Below, piece after piece: positions 42,827 through 50,900 of a stretch of DNA of 64,000 nt (its first letter is position 1; each line of letters opens with the position of its first letter). The DNA lies in contig JAEXSP010000017.1 of NCBI GenBank assembly GCA_023453795.1, positions 1-64,000 of the forward strand. The letters are read 5' to 3'. The notes below the pieces were generated by a model, which saw only the letters and a program-made list of their open reading frames with translations, had not been told where the DNA came from and made no database searches. This stretch comes from Bacillota bacterium (GTDB taxonomy: Bacteria; Bacillota; Clostridia; Acetivibrionales; JAEXSP01). Made by a program: the position numbers and the translations under genes.

Positions 42827-42978
42827 CATAGTTTCCGGCTGTGAGGGATAAGTTCTGCACCATATTTACTATTCTAATGAAGGATTTTTTATATATTTGA
42901 CGAATTAATATAATGTATAATGCATAAGCTATCTAATAATTCAGCCATAAATAATCTGTTTGTACAGGAGCACAGGCA

Positions 42979-43644
42979 ATGCTTATTGAGACAAATATGA
43001 CAATAGCATATAAATGTCCTGCTTGTGGGACTTTCGAATTTTTTAGCACTTCTCTTTTCAATGTTTCATGTAAAAAGAAGCTTTACCTGCCTTGCCGATG
43101 CAATAAAACAGGCATATCCATTTCCGGAACACGTTCAGGGGAATGTAATATATCTGTGCCCTGCATATGCTGCGGAAGCAGCCACGATTGGTTGTTGACC
43201 AAGAGGGATTTGCTGCCGAAAGGTATAAATGTCCTTTATTGCCCGGAAATAGGTATGCAGATTTGTTTTATAGGGAATGATTTAGAGGTAAGGAATAAGA
43301 TTGACAATCTCGAAAAGGAATTAGACGACCTGATCAGTATGATGGGTTACGATAATTACTTTAAAAATACTCAGGTCATGATAGAATCTTTGAACAAGGT
43401 GCATGATATTGCCGAACAGGGTAATCTGATTTGTGAGTGTGGAAATAGTGACGTTGAACTTATATTATTTTCTGATATGATACAATTAAAGTGCAAAAAG
43501 TGCTCCGGCAGTAAAATGATTCCTGCCGGGACTAATGGGGATTTAAAGGATATATTGACCAGGGAGCATCTCCTCCTTACTCATGAAGCATCGGATTTTG
43601 AAATGAGAAAAGTCAAATCGTTTATCGAGACAGATGGGATGTAG
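42979..43644 (+). CDS. Cys-rich, probably zinc-binding hypothetical protein
   Basis: A 221-residue soluble protein with three zinc-ribbon-like Cys groups: YKCPACGTFEFF (about 11-22), CRCNKTG...CICCGSSHDW (about 39-70), and LICECGNSDVELILFSD...LKCKKCSGSK (about 148-178). No enzyme motif is visible. Residues 105-145 form a coiled-coil-like segment (NKIDNLEKELDDLISMMGYD). It precedes rho; in Clostridia a similar gene is often in that place, but I cannot name the family. It has a ribosome binding site, AGGAG, 9 bases ahead of the ATG. Function unknown. Confidence 0.75.
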   Translation: MLIETNMTIAYKCPACGTFEFFSTSLFNVSCKKKLYLPCRCNKTGISISGTRSGECNISVPCICCGSSHDWLLTKRDLLPKGINVLYCPEIGMQICFIGNDLEVRNKIDNLEKELDDLISMMGYDNYFKNTQVMIESLNKVHDIAEQGNLICECGNSDVELILFSDMIQLKCKKCSGSKMIPAGTNGDLKDILTREHLLLTHEASDFEMRKVKSFIETDGM

Positions 43645-43706
43645 AGTTCCTGACCACCGAAGATTATATCATTATAAGTTGAGATATGAGCGTAATTTTT
43701 ACAAGA

Positions 43707-43735
43707 TTGACAAAAAGGCTCTTTAATGCTATAAT
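43707..43735 (+). promoter_or_regulatory. Consensus sigma-A promoter of rho
   Basis: TTGACA (43707-43712) and TATAAT (43730-43735) are exactly 17 bases apart, a perfect match to the sigma-A consensus. Transcription would begin near 43742, about 235 bases before rho. Confidence 0.85.
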
Positions 43736-43976
43736 GCATCAAGTAGTGTCTACAAGTCTCCCCAAAAATAAAATCTTATATGATGTACTCATCTTACATT
43801 ATAAATGTAGAGATAAATTTGTACACTTTGATTTGCCAATTATTTTATCATACATGTTGACACGCTATGCAAAAGGTATAAGGTTTTGATTTGAAGTTTT
43901 GCTTGTTGTGTCTATGACCATTAATTTCAGGTAAATTAAAATAAATAATAGTGTTTAGAGAACAAGGCGGTGAAGT
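43736..43976 (+). promoter_or_regulatory. Long untranslated leader of rho
   Basis: About 235 bases without a credible gene lie between the promoter and the rho ATG. The part is AT-rich with few strong folds; a short hairpin TACAT/ATGTA is at about 43796-43810. In B. subtilis and E. coli rho limits its own expression through its leader. The length of this leader would fit such control, but no rut-like C-rich region is evident. The ribosome binding site is weak (GGCGGTGAAGT). Confidence 0.5.
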
Positions 43977-45680
43977 ATGGAGTATATTAATCTTGAAAGT
44001 AAATCTCTTGAGGATTTACGGTATATTGCCAAGATGATGGGAATAAAGGGAGTAACCAAATTCAAAAAAGAAGAGCTTGCGGAAAAGATATTGGAAGCAG
44101 GGAAATCCGCTGCTGATACCCAAGCACAAAAGGGTCCCGATGTTCTTGATTCAAAAGAACGTAACAAGGGCAGAAAGACTGAGAAAAATGAAGAAGCTGA
44201 AGAGCCCGTTTTAAAGGAGAACAGCGAAGCAAAAAGTGAAAAGTCTCCGGAGGAGCCTGCCGTAATGAGAAAATCCAAACGCGGAAGGCCCAGTAAAGCA
44301 GCTGTGGCTTCAACTGAAAATAAAGAATCCCAAAAGCAGGAACGAACAGCAGAGATTAAACAGGCAACACCTGTACTCAATGATTCAGTAAAAGAAACGG
44401 TTTATGAAAAAGCAGACAAACCTTCAAATACTGCAACCGTAAATGCAACTGTGAATGAGCAGCCTGTCAGGATAGAACCGGAGAAGCCGGAAGTCAGGGG
44501 GCCTCAGAAATATACAGAACAGAGGAAAGACAACCCGGTACAGGCCGGTGAGAAGATTGAAAGCGATGATCCTGTTGAAGGAGTTCTTGAGGTTTTGCCG
44601 GATGGCTACGGTTTCTTAAGAAGCGATAATTACCTTTCGGGGTCAAAAGACGTATATGTCTCTCCCTCGCAGATAAGGAGATTCGGACTTAAAACCGGGG
44701 ATAAAATAAAGGGCAAGGGAAGAATTCCAAAAGAAGGCGAAAAATTTCAGGCGCTTCTATATGTTCAAAACGTTAACGGCGATTCTCCGGAAGTTGCGTC
44801 TAAAAGAATTGCATTTGAACACCTCACACCGATATATCCCGATCAAAAAATTACGCTTGAAACTTCACCCAGGGAGCTTTCAACGCGCTTGATAGATTTG
44901 ATAGCCCCTATCGGAAAGGGTCAGCGCGGAATGGTAGTTTCGCCTCCAAAAGCAGGTAAGACTATCCTTCTGAAGAAGATTGCCAACAGTATTACAGCCA
45001 ATTATCCTGAAATAGAACTGATTGTGCTGCTGATCGATGAAAGGCCTGAAGAAGTAACGGATATGCAGCGGTCAATCAAGGGAGAAGTCATATATTCTAC
45101 CTTTGATGAAGTTCCGGAACACCACATCAAAGTTGCGGAGATGGTGCTGGAAAGGGCTCAAAGACTTGTAGAGCATAAAAAGGATGTTGTTATACTTCTT
45201 GACAGTATAACCCGACTTGCAAGGGCTTACAACCTGACAATACCTCCAACGGGCAGAACACTTTCAGGAGGACTTGACCCGGGTGCGCTGCATAAACCGA
45301 AAAGATTCTTCGGAGCAGCAAGAAATATTGAGTTCGGCGGCAGCTTGACTATAATGGCAACTGCGCTGATTGAAACGGGCAGCAGGATGGACGATGTCAT
45401 ATTCGAAGAATTCAAGGGCACCGGTAATATGGAACTTCACCTTGACAGAAGGCTTTCCGAAAGACGAATTTTCCCTGCCATGGATATTAATAAGTCCGGT
45501 ACAAGGAGAGAAGAACTGCTTCTGACTCAGAAAGAGCTTGAAAGCATTTGGGCTATAAGAAAAGCTATGAGCAACATGGGAACTGCAGAGGTTACGGAAA
45601 TGATAATGAATAAGCTGGTGCAGACCCGAAATAATGAAGAATTTGTAAATAGCATAAATATTTCTTTTAATGATAAATAG
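43977..45680 (+). CDS. rho: Transcription termination factor Rho
   Basis: RNA helicase that ends transcription by pulling RNA out of the polymerase. The 567-residue protein has the N-terminal Rho_N helices (about 1-40), a long Lys/Glu/Pro-rich insert (about 41-195), the RNA-binding cold-shock-like domain with VLEVLPDGYGFLRSDNYLSG (about 203-222), and the RecA-like ATPase with GKGQRGMVVSPPKAGKT (P-loop), IVLLIDERPEEVTDM, VVILLDSITRLARAYN and FEEFKGTGNMELHLDR. All catalytic parts are complete. The insert makes it longer than the 420-residue E. coli protein; such inserts are common in Clostridia and Actinobacteria and can alter RNA binding. Confidence 0.98.
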   Translation: MEYINLESKSLEDLRYIAKMMGIKGVTKFKKEELAEKILEAGKSAADTQAQKGPDVLDSKERNKGRKTEKNEEAEEPVLKENSEAKSEKSPEEPAVMRKSKRGRPSKAAVASTENKESQKQERTAEIKQATPVLNDSVKETVYEKADKPSNTATVNATVNEQPVRIEPEKPEVRGPQKYTEQRKDNPVQAGEKIESDDPVEGVLEVLPDGYGFLRSDNYLSGSKDVYVSPSQIRRFGLKTGDKIKGKGRIPKEGEKFQALLYVQNVNGDSPEVASKRIAFEHLTPIYPDQKITLETSPRELSTRLIDLIAPIGKGQRGMVVSPPKAGKTILLKKIANSITANYPEIELIVLLIDERPEEVTDMQRSIKGEVIYSTFDEVPEHHIKVAEMVLERAQRLVEHKKDVVILLDSITRLARAYNLTIPPTGRTLSGGLDPGALHKPKRFFGAARNIEFGGSLTIMATALIETGSRMDDVIFEEFKGTGNMELHLDRRLSERRIFPAMDINKSGTRREELLLTQKELESIWAIRKAMSNMGTAEVTEMIMNKLVQTRNNEEFVNSINISFNDK

Positions 45681-45830
45681 TACTTGCCTATGGAATAATT
45701 TTATGCTAAAATAAGCTTTGCTGTTTAAAATTTTTAACTAAAGATATTATAATTAATAATTAATATATTTCTTTAGCAAGGCTTGGCGGTTATATCCGGT
45801 GGTCTTTGCGGTATGAAAGAGGTGAGATAG

Positions 45831-46040
45831 ATGCGGGAAGGAATTCATCCAAATTACGGTGAAGCAGTTGTAAAATGTGCATGTGGTGAGACTTTTACTA
45901 CAGGTTCCACAAAGAAAAGTCTTCATGTTGAAATATGCTCCAAGTGCCACCCATTCTTTACTGGAAAGCAGAAGCTTATAGATACAGGCGGACGTGTTGA
46001 GAAATTCAAAAAGAAATTCGGTATCGTTGACAAGGAATAA
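45831..46040 (+). CDS. rpmE: 50S ribosomal protein L31, zinc-binding form
   Basis: A 69-residue large-subunit protein. Cysteines at residues 16, 18, 36 and 39 (KCACGETF, CSKCHPFF) mark the zinc-containing (C+) type. The conserved N-terminus is REGIHPNY and the tail FTGKQKLIDTGGRVEKF. Zinc-dependent L31 is a known reservoir of zinc, replaced by a C- paralogue under shortage; no such paralogue is in the window. Ribosome binding site AGAGGTGAG. The rho-rpmE order is usual in Firmicutes. Confidence 0.98.
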   Translation: MREGIHPNYGEAVVKCACGETFTTGSTKKSLHVEICSKCHPFFTGKQKLIDTGGRVEKFKKKFGIVDKE

Positions 46041-46076
46041 TTATTATTTGAAAAATAGTCATAAACATGATAGACT

Positions 46077-46116
46077 AAAGGCTGGGAATCTAATTTCCAG
46101 CCTTTTATTTTTTTGT
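46077..46116 (+). terminator. Terminator after rpmE
   Basis: AAAGGCTGG (46077-46085) pairs with CCAGCCTTT (46097-46105) over an 11-base loop, with TTATTTTTTTG after. It separates the rho-rpmE transcript from the DUF1385 gene. Confidence 0.92.
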
Positions 46117-46181
46117 GGGACATGCCTCGGCATGGGTTTTATTTTTTTTCGATAAACACGCCTTTGGATATGGAGGTTAAT

Positions 46182-47111
46182 ATGAAGAAAACAAGTATAG
46201 GGGGTTCAGCGCTCATCGAGGGTCTGATGATGATAGGCCCTGAAAACGCAGCTATTGCAATAAGAAAGCCGGATGGGGAAATTATTGTGGATAAGAGGCC
46301 CCTGCCGGCAAAAAGCTTCTATGGAAAAATACCGGTTATACGAGGAGCTTATAATTTCTTTAAGCAAATCGTTCTTGTAATGAAAGCAATGATGTTCTCG
46401 GCCGAGTTCGTTGATATAGAGGGTGAAGAAGACGCAAAGCCGTCCAAGCTGGATGCTTTTATTGAAAGAGTTTTCGGAGATAAGATAAAGGATGCGGTAA
46501 TATATTTTGCTGTAATATTATCTCTTGCATTTTCAATAGGTCTTTTCATACTTCTGCCTAACTTTTTGGCGGAACTGGTCGGTTTCAGTAAAAACACATT
46601 TAAAGGAAATATATATTACAACCTTTTTGAGGGCGGCATCAGGATAGTCCTGTTTTCGGGGTATATAATGCTGACTACCGCAATGAAGGACGTTAAGAGA
46701 GTATGGCAATACCATGGTGCAGAGCATAAGACAATTCACTGCTATGAGCATGAAGAAGAACTGACTGTGGAAAATGTAAAGAAATATACAACGCTGCACC
46801 CACGCTGCGGTACTTCCTTTATGTTCCTTGTTATGATTATTAGTATATTGGTTTTCTCCGTTCTGCCAAGGATTACCCTCATTTTGAACATTTTAATGAG
46901 ATTGGCTCTTGTGCCTCTTGTGGCAGGGCTGTCTTACGAGGTTATAAAGCTTGCGGGCAGGAGTAACTCAAAAATCATGAATATTATAAATGCTCCAGGA
47001 ATGTTCTTTCAGCTCTTCACAGCAAAAGAACCTGATGATGGCATGATAGAGGTAGCAATTGAGGCCTTCAAGAATGTATTGGTGGAGGATAAGAACGCAG
47101 ACAAGTGGTAA
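46182..47111 (+). CDS. DUF1385 integral membrane protein
   Basis: A 309-residue membrane protein of the DUF1385 family, found in Clostridia and plants and of unknown function. It starts with the family segment IGGSALIEGLMMIGPENAAI, followed by PVIRGAYNFFKQIVLVMKAM, a soluble linker, about four transmembrane segments and the signature YHGAEHKTIHCYEHEEELTV and TLHPRCGTSFMF, which could bind a metal through its His and Cys residues. The start is set at 46182 where GGAGG is 5 bases ahead; the longest frame begins inside the rpmE terminator and is not credible. It precedes prmC by 27 bases and shares its transcript. Confidence 0.9.
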   Translation: MKKTSIGGSALIEGLMMIGPENAAIAIRKPDGEIIVDKRPLPAKSFYGKIPVIRGAYNFFKQIVLVMKAMMFSAEFVDIEGEEDAKPSKLDAFIERVFGDKIKDAVIYFAVILSLAFSIGLFILLPNFLAELVGFSKNTFKGNIYYNLFEGGIRIVLFSGYIMLTTAMKDVKRVWQYHGAEHKTIHCYEHEEELTVENVKKYTTLHPRCGTSFMFLVMIISILVFSVLPRITLILNILMRLALVPLVAGLSYEVIKLAGRSNSKIMNIINAPGMFFQLFTAKEPDDGMIEVAIEAFKNVLVEDKNADKW

Positions 47112-47138
47112 GGATATATACAGCAAGGGGACGTTGAA

Positions 47139-48011
47139 TTGATAAATATTGATGGAGCGTTAAAAAAAGGGATTGAAATTCTTAAGAATGCAAATAATGA
47201 GGCCCCGGTGGTTGAAGCCGGGGTTATGCTTTGTTCAGCACTTAAATGCGATAAAGCTTTCCTGTATTCCCATAATGACCATTGCATAAGCAGAGATGAA
47301 TATGATTTTTATATTGAACAGCTAAATCAAAGGGCTTCAGGCAAGCCTCTGCAATATATAACAGGGCATCAGGAGTTCATGTCGCTTGATTTCATTGTCA
47401 CTCCGGATGTGCTTATTCCAAGGCAGGATACTGAGATCCTGGTCGAAACAGTAATTAATTTTGCCCAAAATCATTTAAATAGTCCTGCATTAAAAATACT
47501 GGACATTGGTACGGGATCAGGATGTATTGCCGTCAGCCTTGCGCATTACTTGAAGAATTGTAAAGTAACCGCAGTCGACATATCGGAGAAGGCCTTGAAA
47601 ATAGCAAGGCTGAACGCCGATAAAGCAGGTGCGGCGGATAGAATAAGGTTCTTGCAAAGCAATGTTTTAGAACGCTTGGAAAAGGATCGGTTTGACGTCA
47701 TATTGTCAAATCCTCCGTATATACCTGCGGCGGATATTAAAAAGCTGCAGGTTGAGGTCAGGGATTACGAGCCAATAGGGGCTCTTGACGGCGGAGCAGA
47801 CGGATTGGATTTTTATCGTAAAATCGTCAGTGAAGCTCCCTGTTTTTTGAAGCCCGATTGCCTGCTGGCTTTTGAAGTGGGCTATGATCAGGCTCAAAAG
47901 GTAAGCAGGCTGATGAGTCAATGCTTTGATGATATACAAATCATCAAAGACCTTAGCGGAATTGAAAGAGTGGTAACAGGTAAGCTGCAAACTACTCATT
48001 CCATATCTTGA
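47139..48011 (+). CDS. prmC: Release factor glutamine methyltransferase PrmC
   Basis: Methylates the GGQ glutamine of release factors RF1 and RF2, which makes termination efficient. The 290-residue protein starts at TTG (with AAGGGG ahead). An N-terminal helical domain is followed by the SAM-binding core with ILDIGTGSGCIAVSLAHYL, and the catalytic NPPY motif in DVILSNPPYIP. The C-terminal end is normal. In many Firmicutes prfA follows; here prmC runs into a convergent AI-2E permease gene and the two coding ends overlap by 20 bases. Confidence 0.97.
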   Translation: MINIDGALKKGIEILKNANNEAPVVEAGVMLCSALKCDKAFLYSHNDHCISRDEYDFYIEQLNQRASGKPLQYITGHQEFMSLDFIVTPDVLIPRQDTEILVETVINFAQNHLNSPALKILDIGTGSGCIAVSLAHYLKNCKVTAVDISEKALKIARLNADKAGAADRIRFLQSNVLERLEKDRFDVILSNPPYIPAADIKKLQVEVRDYEPIGALDGGADGLDFYRKIVSEAPCFLKPDCLLAFEVGYDQAQKVSRLMSQCFDDIQIIKDLSGIERVVTGKLQTTHSIS

Positions 48012-49059
48012 TTATCCCGGATTTCTGGATACTCTTCAGTACTATGAAGGTGATAGGGCCCAGGAAGAATCCCAGAACTCCAAATATCTCAAGTCCTAAA
48101 AAGATGGCAATAAGGGTCGCAAGTGGGTGAAGTCCTATCTGATCGCCTACTATCTTCGGCTCCAAGGTCTGCCTTACAACAACACCGCATACATATATTA
48201 TTAACAGTCCTATAGCCATCGGGATATTGCCTGTAATAAGATGCCATGAGATCCATGGAACCATTACGATACCTGTACCCAATACCGGGATGGCATCCGA
48301 AAGGGCCACAAGGAGAGCCATAACAACAATATAGTCAACATTTGTTACAAATATGCGCATGATTGACAAGCCGATCAATACTTCAATAAATGTAAAGCAC
48401 ATAAGCATCAGCAGGGCTTTAAAGTATCCAATGAGAGCCTTGAAGGTGTCTGCTTTTAAACCCTCAAATCGTTCAGACCACTCGGCGGGTATCTGTTTCC
48501 TCAGAAAAGCCTTTATCTCTTTCATGTCGCTGCTTATGAAATATGTGGCAAGTAAAGTCATGATAACGAATATTGCTATACTCGGCACTGATTTTATTGT
48601 ATGAATAAGATAAGACACAGTTCCGGCAGCAATACTCTTTGCCTGAGGTATGAAACTTACAATGCCATCCTTTACTGCATTTGAGATGTCCTTTGGCAAA
48701 TGCTTGTAATAGGTGGTCAATTGATTTGCCCAATCGGTAAGCGTATCGGAATAACTCGTTACATTAGCCTGTAAAGAGATCAATTCGTTATAAAGTGCTA
48801 TAATTCCTATGGCAACCAGCACTGCAAGAACACATATTGTAATGAACAGCGAGATGACAGAAGCTAATTTTCTGGGAACTTTTAATTTCTCAAAAAGCCT
48901 TGTAATCGGTTCATTTATCATTGCAATGATGAATGCGACAACAAATGGAGCAAAAAACGGAATGAAGTATTTAATTAAAAAATATACTGCGAAAATTACG
49001 CCAACAACAACTAAAATCTTTATTACAAATTTAAATAGCTTATCATATTTTTTTTGCAT
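47992..49059 (-). CDS. AI-2E family transporter (YhhT/TqsA-like permease)
   Basis: A 355-residue polytopic membrane protein with about 7-8 transmembrane helices. The family contains autoinducer-2 exporters and Na+/H+ antiporters, so the substrate is uncertain. Family features are a long N-terminal segment with FFAPFVVAFIIAMINEPITR, a central soluble loop with the extended helix, and the C-terminal IPVLGTGIVMVPWISWHL, VVRQTLEPKIVGDQIGLHPL and FGVLGFFLGPI. AAAGG is ahead of the ATG. The 3' end overlaps the end of prmC by 20 bases. Confidence 0.92.
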   Translation of the reverse strand: MQKKYDKLFKFVIKILVVVGVIFAVYFLIKYFIPFFAPFVVAFIIAMINEPITRLFEKLKVPRKLASVISLFITICVLAVLVAIGIIALYNELISLQANVTSYSDTLTDWANQLTTYYKHLPKDISNAVKDGIVSFIPQAKSIAAGTVSYLIHTIKSVPSIAIFVIMTLLATYFISSDMKEIKAFLRKQIPAEWSERFEGLKADTFKALIGYFKALLMLMCFTFIEVLIGLSIMRIFVTNVDYIVVMALLVALSDAIPVLGTGIVMVPWISWHLITGNIPMAIGLLIIYVCGVVVRQTLEPKIVGDQIGLHPLATLIAIFLGLEIFGVLGFFLGPITFIVLKSIQKSGIIKIWNE

Positions 49060-49135
49060 TCAAGCCAACCTTTCAAAATTGCATATTAATTCAATTATAA
49101 TTTATATAGTGTGATTATAGCAAGAAAAATTAACT

Positions 49136-50872
49136 CTATCCTGCCTTAAATTGAACATTGTACATCCTGCTGTATGTTCCGGACAGTTCCAGCAGTTCAT
49201 GGTGCCGTCCTTCTTCAACTACTCTGCCATCCTCAATGACGTATATTTTGTCGGAGTTCTCTATTGTGGAAAGCCTGTGTGCAATTATAAGAGCTGTTCT
49301 TCCTTTCATTAGCAGCTCCAGTGCCATTTGAACCTGCTGTTCGCTGTGTGAATCAAGTGATGAAGTGGCTTCATCCAGCAATAATATAGGAGCGTCCTTC
49401 AAAATAGCTCTTGCTATTGCAATCCTTTGCCTTTCCCCACCGGAAAGTCTGACTCCTCTTTCTCCAACCATTGTCTTATACTGTTGAGGCATTTCCGCAA
49501 TGAATTCATGAGCAAAAGCTGATTTGGCTGCACTTATTACCTCTTCGTCTGTAGCATCCGGTTTACCGAAGCGGATATTTTCCTCGATGGTACCATCGAA
49601 CATGCAGGCATCTTGAGGAACATATGCAAACATTTTTCTGAGCTCCTTAAGTGTAAATTTATTCAATGGTTTGCCGTCTATAATAATTGTTCCCTCATTA
49701 GTGGGGTAAAAACCCATAAAAAGCTTTATAATTGTACTTTTGCCACCGCCGCTGCCACCAACAAGCGCAATAGTCTCACCCTTTTTAACTGATAAGCTGA
49801 TACCTGAAAGGATAGGCTTTTCTTCATATTTAAATGAGACCTGTGACATTTCCAGCATGTTGTTACTTTTTGATGTTCCGGGAATATCGTAGGATACCGG
49901 TTCTGTTTCTGTGCTTAACAGCTCGATTACCCTTGATGATCCTGCAAGTGAACTTTGAAGTTCTGCTATAAGTCCACCCAGACGTCTAATCATAACGTTT
50001 ACGTTACCGAGAAGATTTATCTCACCTATAACCGTTCCTATCTCTACTCCTCCCGCAATGTAAAACAGTGCTCCTATGGAAATGGTTCCTCCGAAATTAA
50101 TCCAACTAATTACAAAATTTGCTGCATCAAGCTGAGCCCGTTTTTTATACCTTTCAAGGGTTATTTTCTGAACATCGTCGTTAACTGTGGAGAATTGACT
50201 ACTAAGGCGATCTTCTATCTGAAACATTTTCATGATTACGAACCCTGAAAACATGTCGGATACTTTTTCAGTCAGAGTGCCCTTTGCTTTTTGAAGCTTT
50301 CCGCTGATATTCCTTATGCTGGCCGAGAATTTTATATTAAGCATTGTTGAACATATGCCCATGCTGATGAGAATAATTCCGAATCGCCAGTCAAGCAGAA
50401 CCATTATTATTGCAGAGCCAACACCCGAAAAAGTAACAAAAATTATCTGTCTGAGGATCCATCCTAAAGGGCCCCATAATATATCGACATCATTTGTCAG
50501 GCGCGAAATGATGTCTCCGCTGTGATTCTTTTCAAAGTAGGAGACAGGCAAGCGCAGTACATGCTTGACAATTTTTATCTTAATATCAACCATTGTCCTG
50601 GATATTGTAGTCCACAGCAGTGGAATAAAAATTAAAAAGAGTGCACTGGCAATGATGGCTTCCGAGCCTGCGATAATGAACCCTTTCCAAAGCATTGCAG
50701 AGTCTCTTTTTATTGAAGCGTCAACCATAATTTTTATTATGATTGGGACAACAAGGACAAGGCTGGCTTCGGTAGCCGTGTCTCCAAACAGGCCGAGAAA
50801 ATACCAAAATGTCCTGGGTCTTAAGTATTTGAACAGCTTTATTAGATCATAAAATCCAAGTTTCTTAAGCAT
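49136..50872 (-). CDS. ABC exporter half-transporter, second of a pair
   Basis: A 578-residue type IV ABC exporter subunit. Six transmembrane helices in about residues 1-310 are followed by the ATPase with GGSGGGKST (Walker A), VPQDACMFDGTI, RLSGGERQRIAIARAI (signature) and ILLLDEATSSLDSHSE (Walker B with catalytic Glu), and the switch His in IAHRLS. The start is set at ATG 50872, seven bases after AAAAGGA, leaving a 28-base gap from the upstream gene. It probably forms a heterodimer with that gene's product. The substrate is not evident; no regulator is next to it. Confidence 0.92.
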   Translation of the reverse strand: MLKKLGFYDLIKLFKYLRPRTFWYFLGLFGDTATEASLVLVVPIIIKIMVDASIKRDSAMLWKGFIIAGSEAIIASALFLIFIPLLWTTISRTMVDIKIKIVKHVLRLPVSYFEKNHSGDIISRLTNDVDILWGPLGWILRQIIFVTFSGVGSAIIMVLLDWRFGIILISMGICSTMLNIKFSASIRNISGKLQKAKGTLTEKVSDMFSGFVIMKMFQIEDRLSSQFSTVNDDVQKITLERYKKRAQLDAANFVISWINFGGTISIGALFYIAGGVEIGTVIGEINLLGNVNVMIRRLGGLIAELQSSLAGSSRVIELLSTETEPVSYDIPGTSKSNNMLEMSQVSFKYEEKPILSGISLSVKKGETIALVGGSGGGKSTIIKLFMGFYPTNEGTIIIDGKPLNKFTLKELRKMFAYVPQDACMFDGTIEENIRFGKPDATDEEVISAAKSAFAHEFIAEMPQQYKTMVGERGVRLSGGERQRIAIARAILKDAPILLLDEATSSLDSHSEQQVQMALELLMKGRTALIIAHRLSTIENSDKIYVIEDGRVVEEGRHHELLELSGTYSRMYNVQFKAG

Positions 50873-50900
50873 AAGCTTTTCCTTTTTACAAGCATTAATT

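Noticed and set aside
43686..43889. 67-codon ORF on the plus strand upstream of rho
   Set aside because: A perfect sigma-A promoter lies inside it and the sequence has no coding character or ribosome binding site.
46113..46181. Longer N-terminus for the DUF1385 protein
   Set aside because: It would start in the rpmE terminator. The downstream ATG has GGAGG and matches the family start.
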